A DNA stretch of 64,000 nt from Micropterix aruncella (Eukaryota; Arthropoda; Insecta; Lepidoptera; Micropterigidae), in NCBI GenBank assembly GCA_944548615.1, contig OX155961.1, forward strand, positions 30,114,770 to 30,178,769, given 5' to 3'. Under the pieces are notes generated by a model. It was not told where the DNA came from, searched no databases, and saw only the letters and a program-made list of their open reading frames with translations. Shown piece after piece: positions 55,660 to 64,000 of this stretch. A program made the translations under genes and the position numbers. Numbering within the stretch: the stretch's first letter is position 1; the number at the start of each line of letters is the position of its first letter.

Positions 55660-56725
55660 ATTATATATATAGTACTATGATTCGATTTGTCAGCCCTTCT
55701 GAAACTGCGAAATGTAGGTGGTGCGTAACTATAGCATTGACGGCCAAACTAACAGAAATTTATAGGTCCATCTATAATAACGTTGATATTGAATGTTTTT
55801 TTATTTATAAAAAACTGATTGACTATAAAAACCGAATAATTTAACCAATGATAACAATATTCAATTTTTGGTGCAAGCTACGGCATTTTTTATATAGGTT
55901 GATTACATCACAGGAAATATAGGATTCTATCTATTAGTCTATCTGAACATTAAAGTTTGTTATTATTACCAATTGAAACTTGTACACCAAATTAAAAATT
56001 GACATCTGTTGAAAGCGTGCATCACGTCGGGGTCACCAATGTTGGAAGCGTGCCTGGTCGCTCTTTATGATGGTGTGCGGAAACCAGGCTTCCAATCTTA
56101 CGTCGATTTTATACCTCAGCGAACAAGAGAGTAGAGAAATACAAACATTAGTATTTGAACAATTTTATATCCGATTAATATATACAGAGAGACGCTTACC
56201 AGAGTAGTCGATGTCAGTGAAATAGTGATTTTATATATGAAAAATTGCGGTTTATAAGGCCAACATTTTGACGTTGAAAAGTTCAGAATGACGTCAGGCT
56301 GTACATTCGTATATTGAAAGAAACGTTAAAAAATGCTGAGCGCGAAAGACACGTTTGTGAATTCTGATTAATTTGCTATAAATTAGGTCAGACAGAATTA
56401 TTGCGAAAAATGTTACCGTATGAATTATTTGGTAGGTGCAAAATTATATATGTTGCTAACCGCTACACATCTTACGTAAATAATATTAAAATAATAAGAG
56501 CAATGATTTAAAAATTCGTTTGTTATTATATTATTATTTTAGACCATATAGGCATGTTTATAACATCGCCATATTGAACGTATTGTACGTAACATCGCCA
56601 TATTGAACGTAACATCGCCATATTGACACAAGATTAATCAATTTTTCGAAGTAAGTTCGTAGTAAAATCCGTGTAGCCAAATTGTAGTACGAAATTGAGA
56701 AATCTTATACGCTATACAGGTGAGT
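55660..56725 (+). mobile_element. MITE family B copy interrupted by an LTR remnant
   Basis: 55660-56002 and 56472-56725 are colinear with the family B copy at 30281-30946. The gap is filled by the 461-bp LTR remnant and its duplication. Confidence 0.68.
56007..56467 (-). mobile_element. LTR retrotransposon remnant: one LTR plus primer-binding site
   Basis: On the minus strand an LTR of 428 bp (56467-56040) starts TGTAGCGGTTAGC and ends GCACGCTTCCAACA. Directly after it comes TTGGTGACCCCGACGTGAT (56039-56021), which looks like a tRNA primer-binding site. Then only 14 bp (GCACGCTTTCAACA, 56020-56007) of the far LTR remain. CATC at 56003-56006 and 56468-56471 is a 4-bp target duplication. All coding sequence is deleted. 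Gypsy or BEL class cannot be decided from this. Confidence 0.72.
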
Positions 56726-57694
56726 TTAAGGTTACCGGGTTAAGGTTACCGGTTATCCTTGATGTGGGTGAATCAGAATGTTCATAACAAAATAAACATT
56801 ATGTTTGTAACAAAATAATATTAAATGGAAAAAGTAAAAAAAAACATATATAATATGAATATAAAAACAAAGAGATGCTTGTTTTATAGCTACATATTTT
56901 TAAAAATTTTGAAATACCAAATCTTATGTCTAAAAAATCAGCTGAATATTGCATATACTTATTCCATAGCAATCGTTTTTCCTACTACCTAACAGCAAAG
57001 ATGGACGTGCAATATACCACGAAATGACATCTTGATATCAACCTCATAATGGCATAATATCTGTAGGAGAGCTGGCGGTGGACTGGGCGCGGTGGGCTGG
57101 GCGCGGCGGGCTTAATATTGAAGGCCGTAATGGCGTTCCTACAAAGGATTATCTTTTCCGCAAACAGTCAGCCATTTTTATTACCTCAGTTGTTAAGGGA
57201 AGGGAAGATAGGCTCAAGCATGCACAAAAGTTCAATTCAACTATGACATTTTGGGTAGTCCATCCGGTACACCCTGAGCTAATCAGCACATCTTCATAGA
57301 GTTGGTACCGTTAAAAAACAAAGGAATTATCATTTGAAAGCCTCAAATCGCTGGTTTCAGAACAATCTGCCTTTGCTTTATCGTACCACTGGTTACAAGA
57401 AATCATTTAACCCTTATGCATACAACCGCGTGAGAGGCTCGTGGTCACGTTTTCGAGCCAAATTTGTTTAAAGCGTGCCTGGCCCGCGGTGCAATAGTCA
57501 ACCCTATACTGATTATTACGGGCCTGGCACGTAGTACGACAACCGGGACAAATGTAAGAAAGATTTGCTGATTTGTTGAATGTCTTGAAAGCTCTGCAGT
57601 TTTGTTTACGTTTTGTGACAATGCTGTCGCATCCTAAATGATAGTCCAAGGGGTTAAAACGTTCATAGAAAATATGAAATTCTAAGGCATTTGA
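56726..57694. other. Spacer, no gene recognised
   Basis: 57060-57660 is of higher complexity, with an 80-codon minus-strand frame containing CPGC and CRTTC cysteines (57407-57649), but I cannot connect it with a family. Confidence 0.3.
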
Positions 57695-58130
57695 ATGCGT
57701 ACAACATTCTATAAAATGTCATTTATGATATTACTCGTACTTCGGTCAGCCTCTGACAGTTTATTGAAAATTCCGAGTCATAATAGTGATTTCTATTCCT
57801 ATTCTTTCTTTGTTCATGGTGCAAGACTCTGGAACGATCTCCCAGCAAATATACGAAACTCGCCTTCTTTACCATCGTTTAAGACTCACCTTAAGGATTA
57901 CTACCTTTCTAAGACGTAACCAGTTCTTCCCTTTCTCTTCTCTTCCTCTCCCAATTTCCTCTCCTCAGGCAGTATTAGTTTTAAATTCTTCCACTTGTCT
58001 TTATGTTATGTAATAATCTTTATTTTCACAATGCGTGCATGTACCACTATGTTTAGGTTAGTCGTAAGACATTGCCATGTGGCAATAAGCTCGCCTTTTT
58101 GTATACTACTAAGAGTTTATTATTATTATT
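57695..58130 (+). pseudogene. LINE family L ORF2 C-terminus and 3' UTR
   Basis: The frame to 57919 reads LRSASDSLLKIPSHNSDFYS, FFVHGARLWNDLPANIRNSP, SFKTHLKDYYLSKT, nearly the same as the minus-strand copy ending at 42010. The 3' UTR includes GCCATGTGGCAATAAGCTCG and a TTATTATTATT tail. Shorter than the 52-kb copy. Confidence 0.75.
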
Positions 58131-58134
58131 ATTA

Positions 58135-59195
58135 TATTAGATTGCTCGACTTCATAGTACGCCAACCCGTTTTAAACGGCAAAACACAGGTGGCGTTGAT
58201 AGCATTGACGGCCAAACCAATAGCAATTTATTTGGTCATCTATAGTAACATTGATATTTATTGTTTTTACACGCTTTTATTAGGTCGACCTGTATGTAAC
58301 TAACTATGTAATGGAATATAAGGTAACTAATCTAACCATCTTCCAAGGATCGTAGCGTCATGAAAATTGGCAGATGTATGTAGTTCTGATGACAATACAA
58401 TAATATGGTACTGTCGAACTGATCTGATGATGGAGTCGGAAGATATGAACTGGAACTTCATGATGGAACATCGTATCATAGATGTGTTTGGACTTGTTAG
58501 AAAAGTCTTGGAATGAACTTTGACCACGATTAGGTTTCAAGGTCTGGTGATGAAGCCGGAAGATAGGCACTAGCATTCCATGATGGAATATCTTATCATA
58601 GCCGTGTTTGGACTTGTTAGAAAGGTCTTGTAATGAACTTTGACCACGATTTAAGATCATTTATAAAAACGTGTTTCTTTAAATTATTAATTTATTTTAT
58701 ATGCGACTGATTGATTATAAAAACCTAATAATTTAACCAGTTATAACAATAATAACATTTAATTGTTAGAGTGCCACCTATCGCCCTTTTGATATAGGCT
58801 GATTACATCTCAGACATAATACTGAGAGATACAATGGCATTTATTAGTCTATCTGAACATTTAAGTGCGTAATTATTATATATTAAAACCGGTATACCAA
58901 ATTAAAAATTGACGCGGTAAAGTAAATAATATTAAAATAATAAGAGATATGACTTAAAAAATCGTTTGTCATTATATTATTATTTTATACCGTATAGGCG
59001 TCTTTAGAGCGCTATCTACAGTGCGCCGCCCACTGTTATACCACGAAAGTCGCCATATTGAATATATTAATAAAAGATCAATCCATTTTTGGAATTCTGA
59101 GTGCCATCTACTCGATGCGTTTCGTCATAAAATTCTAGTTACCGAATTGTACTGTGACGTTGATCAATCTAATACGCTATATAATCAATGATTCT
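58135..59195 (+). mobile_element. MITE family B copy with a secondary insertion
   Basis: Left terminus TTAGATTGCTCGACTTCATA, right terminus GTGACGTTGATCAATCTAAT. Without the insert at about 58268-58695 its length is about 630 bp, agreeing with the complete copy at 30281. Confidence 0.7.
58268..58695. mobile_element. Insertion within family B, with internal ~120-bp tandem duplication
   Basis: ACACGCTTTTAT at the left mirrors ATAAAAACGTGT at the right. Two diverged copies of the unit GATGGAnnCGGAAGATAnnnACTnGnA...TTTGACCACGATT span about 58425-58535 and 58545-58655. The phrase is familiar from lepidopteran repeats. Confidence 0.6.
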
Positions 59196-59459
59196 ATATT
59201 ACTAGAAAATTGGGTTTTTGTTGCATTAGAGGAATATAAAGTAACTGGTCTCAGTAATATCTAAAAAGTAGCTCTCAAGTCGTCGTTAGTAAAAACCATT
59301 TCTCAAGTTACGGAGTTCCGCAAGGTTTCATTCTAAGGCTATGATTGTACCTACTCTACATCAATGACAATGCCAACAATATAGAGAATTGTCACATTAT
59401 AATGGTCGATTATAACTGAAGTCTCATAGTTGTCGAAAGCTTCCCCGTGAAAGTCACCT

Positions 59460-60115
59460 ACAATTGATTATATAGGATATTTGATTGCTCAATGCCATAG
59501 CATATTTTATTTTTAATTTAAGAAATTTATATTTTTAATTTAAGAAATTTACAACAAAAGCTTAAGCTTAAAATACACTAAACATACATCGCAGAAAATA
59601 ACCCATAGCAAGATTTAACCAGACGTGTGTATTTATAACTGTCTCATGTCGCTGCACTAAGCTACGCTTGTGCTAGAGCGGACATACACTGCTTACATAG
59701 GTACATTACATTGCATATATACTCACGGTTTCAAACATTAACCTAAACTTTTCCTATGTTCAATATGGCGGCGTTAGTGGTATGGCAGTATGGCGGCGCA
59801 CTTTACATTCTAAACACGCCTATACGGTATCCTATATAGAAATAAAATAATAATGTAATATCAAAAATAATGTAATATCAATATCATAGCTATTATTATT
59901 TTATTATTATGTACAAAAAATGACAAGTTTTAATTTAGTATGCAGGTTTCGATATGTAATAACTACGTAATTTAAAGTTCAGATATATTAATAGATGGCA
60001 TTCTATCGCGCCATATTATGTCTGTGATATAATCAGCCTATATAAATGCGCTAGATGGCACTAATAAAATTGAACGTTATTCTTGTTTTCCAGGGGTAAA
60101 TTATTGGGATTTTAT
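59460..60115. repeat. MITE family B pieces
   Basis: A left terminus at 59460-59510 (GATATTTGATTGCTCAATGC) and an opposite-orientation right part at 59755-60115 (TGTTCAATATGGCGGCG through GCCTATATAAATGCGCTAGA). The stretch 59520-59750 between them is unassigned. Confidence 0.55.
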
Positions 60116-60145
60116 ATTTAATTAGTCCTTTATAATAAAAAATTG

Positions 60146-60182
60146 GGTATGTCACCCCAAGACTTTCCCGGCAAGCAACCAA
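60146..60182 (+). repeat. Family D scrap
   Basis: GTATGTCACCCCAAGACTTT, then CCCGGCAAGCAACCAA. Confidence 0.5.
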
Positions 60183-60421
60183 CTCCCCCCCCCCCCCACG
60201 CCGCGCACTTAACCCTTAACCTCTCCCCCCTCCCTTACCCCAACAACCCCAAACCAACTCCCCCTCCCCCCGAACCCCGCCCCTTCTAACCCCCTTAATG
60301 TCCCTAACCACCAACCCCTTCTCCCCGAACCCGAACCCGCCTTCCCGCAACGCCCCCTCCCACAAAACGACCCCCCCCCCGAAACTACACCTCCCCCCAC
60401 AACCCCCACCCCCTGTTTCAT
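60183..60421. repeat. C-rich, G-poor strand-asymmetric block
   Basis: Starts with a run of 13 C (60185-60197). It then continues as degenerate CCCC/ACCCC/TCCCC text to 60415, with almost no G on the plus strand. Confidence 0.85.
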
Positions 60422-60789
60422 AACAAGAATTAGAGTTTGTTTAGCGTATTAAGTGTTTGATCACATAGTGTGGAAGTGCCCATCTATGTTTTCTTAAGGA
60501 GGTAGATTTCGACACAAGCAAAATTTCGCGTGTGGTGGCGATTTGAAGTTGTAGATTCAAAATGCGCGCGACCAAACGCCATTACTATAATGCACGGCGA
60601 TATGGTCAGTCTCGTAATTTTTCATTATCGTCATCTTTATTGTTGTTATAGGTACATGGTCTTTCTAGGACAACTAAAAAAATCGTTTGTGTCACCACAG
60701 AGCTTTTCACGAAGTGCCCGAAGATTTATGGAAAGATTTTGAGCGTGATATTCATTCGGAAAGGAGGTTGACCTGATTGAAAGAGATAG
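60422..60789. other. Spacer with a family D-related segment
   Basis: 60690-60775 matches 51372-51478. Otherwise unassigned. Confidence 0.45.
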
Positions 60790-61450
60790 CCAGCAGGGAT
60801 AACCTTCACCCGCGCGTAACACCAACCAAAGGCGTTCGCCGAGACGTATCCCTCAGCTCACTTCCCTCGCAATCATAGGCGGCCCGCGGCGGCCGCAGCG
60901 TCTGCGGGCTGTTAGTAGAACCGTGCGAGACGCGGTCACCCGCAAGCTTGGCGGCCGTCGCTCGGGCACTCTGCGGTCGGTTCGCGGGCTTCGCGGTGCA
61001 GGCCGCGCGCCTGCGCGTTGCGGTTATTGACCTATAACCGCTCGACTTGCTTTTCCCCCCGCCAGGTTTGCAGGCTGTTCGGCAACCGCGGCAGCTACGT
61101 GACTGTGCAAACGGTATCGTACCGTAACCGCGGCGGGCTCGGGTGAAAACCGCTCCGTGAGTTTTGAGGATATGCCCGCATCGCCCTGCCGCTCGAGAGC
61201 GCGTTGCTGTTTCAACTCGGCATACTGTGCCACTGTGCTGAATCGGGATGCATATTGTTTCCGTACTCCGCAAAGAGATCCCCGCAATGGAATGCCCCCC
61301 CCCCCGCCCGCCCTCTCTCTCTACATAGGAGACGTTAACGAGCACCGTAAAATAGGTTTTAATTTTTGATTGTCACTTTAATAAAATTATGACAGCGGGC
61401 GGAAGGAGACGCCCGGCGCCGCGACGCCCGTGACGGATTGCCGCCACGCT
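60790..61450. other. GC-rich, CpG-rich island
   Basis: Dense in CG (for example CGGCCCGCGGCGGCCGCAGC near 60879), followed by a C11 run and CTCTCTCTC near 61295-61322. Frames exist on both strands (179 codons on the minus strand, 60806-61345) but the protein is Arg/Thr-rich without a recognisable domain. Best read as a promoter or 5' exon region of an unseen gene, or a GC-rich repeat. Confidence 0.35.
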
Positions 61451-62539
61451 TTTTTTGGCGGCAAGCTCATTTTTCTCGCAAATTTGATTAACATATTTGA
61501 TGTGGTCAGCGGCACGAGGGGCCAAGCAAACTTGGGCCGACGAGGAGAGGAGATGCAGCGTAATTGAGATTAGAGAGTTTTAGGTACAGCGGATCGCTCG
61601 ATAGTCATACAGCCCTAGTCATCATCATCAGTGCTACAACTCATTGTCAGTCATGGTTTCGTCAAGAATCTTCTTCTGCTCCATCCTATCCTGGGTTTTT
61701 TATTATGATTTTTTATATGATTCTGCATCACTCTTAACTTGGTAGCACCTATTCCAAGAAAAGCACCAATTTTATAGCAATATAAAATGTAATTTTATTA
61801 AAAATATATGTTTTATTCTATTGGTTTCAAACAAAATAATCATTAAAAATAAAAATAGATTTAAAAAAACTTGTAGTCATTAAATAATAAAACATAGCTA
61901 ACATTAATATCACATCATTATTTATTAAAAATAGTCGAAAATAATAATAGAATAAATCCAAATCTAATCCAAAATATTACGTAATAAAAATCAAAATCAA
62001 AATCTGAATTCACTATTATATACATACGAATATATAGGTAATTTATTAGAACGCGGATCGTCGACAGTTGGATTGAAGTCGAATATAATCAGTTCCACTT
62101 CAACATCGTTTAAAATGTGAATAACACTTATTAGTGCTAGAGGTTTTGCGATCGCGAAAAGGCAATTTGTCACCGCCCGCTCGGTGTCAAGTGATTTATT
62201 ATATTCATTAGTGGTTCGTTTGTTTGACGATGAAGGGGTGATTCGGTCTTCGGAAGAGAGCGCGGGACAAATGTTGAATTTCGGTAATTTAGTACCAATA
62301 AGAAATTTTGCATGACTTCGTTTACATCTAAAAACAAGTAAAATCCGCGGGGAAATTTGCAACGGTGGTATTTTCAGATCGGGTAAAGTATACAATTTCA
62401 CAGTACAGAAGAGCCCAATTGCGCATGCCTTATCTATATAGATCAGATTGCGGTGAAAACCAGTAGGTATATACTAATACCACACAAAAATACTACTAAA
62501 AATATTGTACCGTAATTTGTACTTTAAATGATTTATAAA
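61451..62539. other. Spacer with one doubtful frame
   Basis: A 134-codon minus-strand frame at 61997-62401 is of even complexity but has no recognised motif. The rest is AT-rich. Confidence 0.3.
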
Positions 62540-63125
62540 CTGGCTGACCCGGCGAACTTCGTACCGAATAACAGTCAATGAATGTCGTGTTACAAATTAG
62601 CTGAATTTAATTTATGATTTTATGAAAGTAATACAATGAATACAAAATAAATATTAAGTGCACTACTTTATTAAGATCACAACACAAAAATACAAAAGAA
62701 ATATAAAAGTACAAAAAGTAAATATATCAATCGCGTGTCCGCAAGACATGATTGAATTAAACTATTTACATATTGTGCAGCATGGGATGCACTCGGTTTA
62801 ATTCACTTCATTGAAGCACCTTGTGACGACATTTTTTGTTTTTCTATCAGGCGCAAGAACAAATAAAGCGGATGATTTGGCGACACGTGAACATGCCACG
62901 TACAACTGACCATGAGAAAAACACAAATTTTCATTTTGTATGGGAAAATGTTTTTTCTTTTATTTTAATTATTCGTCAATTTTCCAATTTTTGTTTTAAT
63001 AGTTATTCTGCTATTTGGGACGGGAACAAATACAACAAATCAAAAACCTTGAAAATCGGTTCAGCCGTTCTCGAGTTATAAGTGTTCGTACAAACCCGAC
63101 TTTGTTTTATATATATACCTATAGA
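62540..63125 (+). repeat. Interspersed repeat family F, copy 2
   Basis: CTGGCTGACCCGGCGAACTT at the start and GAGTTATAAGTGTTCGTACA, CCCGACTTTG and a TATATATA tail at the end, colinear with 7307-7836. Confidence 0.8.
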
Positions 63126-63525
63126 TATTCCGATTTCTTTTCAACCGCTGGGCACAGCTTGTTACGAATACAAGTTAGTAGTATGACGACATTATAATAG
63201 ATGTCATTATAATAGTTTTTGGTATCCAGGTTTGCAATCATTTTTTGTGTGGTGATCAGTGGCGTGGCTTGTCAAAGACCCTCTAATTGACCCTCTAAAG
63301 ACATCGCTAATAATCAAAGACAATTATCTTGCGAAGAGGAATTGAGCCCCAGTCACCCATTTCCTCAATTCAAAACAAAATTAAATGAATTGAAATAAAA
63401 AATGTTTCGTTTATAATAATTGTAGGTTGACTAATCATTATTAGCTGGTCACATTACAGTCAAATTAAAATCGAACCATACTATAATTACTTAATTTTCA
63501 TCGTTTCTTGATATTTGCGAAGCTA
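63126..63525. other. Spacer, no gene recognised
   Basis: AT-rich unique sequence. Confidence 0.35.
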
Positions 63526-63834
63526 TCAATGACTCGTATCAAGTACTCGAACTGAAATTGAGACGTAGTCGGAGAAGTAACAAGTTCTCGTTTTCGGTTT
63601 GAACAAAAATGTATCCACTTTGGGTAACTTTTGTTTCATTTCTTTCATTTTTTGTTGTTGTTGTCGCTTAAAAGCGCCACTACTATTTTTAATGTCCATG
63701 TTTTGTATTTGTTCTGTTAGCTTTCGAGTTTTTATACATAATTCTACTAAAGGGTTTTCCAAGAGGGACTTCCGAACTTTGACAGTTGATAGCGGCCATC
63801 TTGTTGAAGCTACATCTGTCAAGTTAGTTGTCAT
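63526..63834 (-). pseudogene. Possible hAT-family transposase N-terminal fragment
   Basis: Contains KNSSGAFKRQQQQKMKEMKQ followed by KLPKVDTFLFK. A SGA.KRK...K....LPK...FF opening is typical of hAT-like (TTF-type zinc finger) proteins in insects. It could start at the Met at 63699 or read in from upstream. The zinc finger and dimerisation domain do not follow; the frame ends at 63526. Confidence 0.4.
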
Positions 63835-64000
63835 TTATTCAGTCTGTTTTGCCAAATCACCATGGACGGATATAGCATTCAACAACATGTGCAAATAATA
63901 TTTTTTTTTTATCAAAATGGGTGTTCTGTTCGGCCAAAGTACCGCGCGCTTCGCCCATTTTACGGTCGCCATAATCGTCCTACCGTGAGGACTATTCGCA
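63835..64000. other. End of window, nothing recognised
   Basis: Ordinary sequence with a T10 run near 63901. Confidence 0.35.

Noticed and set aside
57407..57649. Cysteine-containing frame as a piggyBac zinc ribbon
   Set aside because: Cysteine spacing does not fit and no transposase lies upstream on the same strand.
60183..60421. Telomeric repeat tract
   Set aside because: A few CCTAA/CCCTTAACC-like words occur but there is no regular TTAGG array.
60806..61345. 179-codon minus-strand frame in the GC-rich island
   Set aside because: Arg/Thr/Ser-rich text without a domain; frames on both strands are open because of base composition.
61997..62401. 134-codon minus-strand frame as a host gene
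   Set aside because: No motif, no convincing splice sites and AT-driven composition; left as unassigned.

Overview
The window looks like transposon-dense nuclear DNA from an insect, most probably a moth or butterfly. This is inferred from AT-rich spacers, from short interspersed families I know from lepidopteran genomes (one opening CTGACCCGGCGAAnTTCGTA, another carrying ACCCGACTTCAAAAAAAGG), and from mariner, RTE, piggyBac, Helitron and Penelope relics. Nothing bacterial, no rRNA or tRNA gene, no CRISPR array and no intact virus were seen. Only one stretch looks like a host protein-coding exon: the minus strand at 10562-11668. It encodes a 368-residue proline-rich, probably nuclear protein that I cannot name, with a good splice acceptor just upstream of its ATG.

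Layout. 1-3600: unrecognised DNA, a non-LTR RNase H relic and Helitron helicase tails arranged as an inverted repeat. 3995-7045: two Penelope-like elements head to head, with 1,415-bp arms that look identical, inside one 12-bp target duplication. 7.2-9.5 kb: a TA microsatellite and interspersed repeats. 9.5-10.55 kb: a foldback repeat array ending 17 bp past the stop codon of the host-like exon. 11.7-14.3 kb: a short repeat cluster and a dead mariner. 16.2-17.3 kb: a small inverted-repeat element inserted in one arm of a larger one. 18.8-20.5 kb: an internally deleted piggyBac in the TTAA of a non-coding repeat called family A here. 21-30 kb: LINE 3' ends and a Harbinger-type MITE with TTA duplications. 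30-48 kb: many copies of a 0.65-kb inverted-repeat MITE (family B), two RTE ends, a second mariner and a second head-to-head Penelope composite. 48-64 kb: more nested MITEs, an LTR remnant with a primer-binding-site-like stretch, LINE ends, a C-rich strand-biased block and a GC-rich island.

There is no operon or pathway here. The biology is in mobile-element history: at several places the empty site can be rebuilt from the opposite arm of the host repeat or from a neighbouring paralog, which gives firm insertion orders. Family letters (A, B, C, D, E, F, G, H, L) are local labels. Copy boundaries are read by eye and are good to about 5-30 bp unless a target duplication fixes them.
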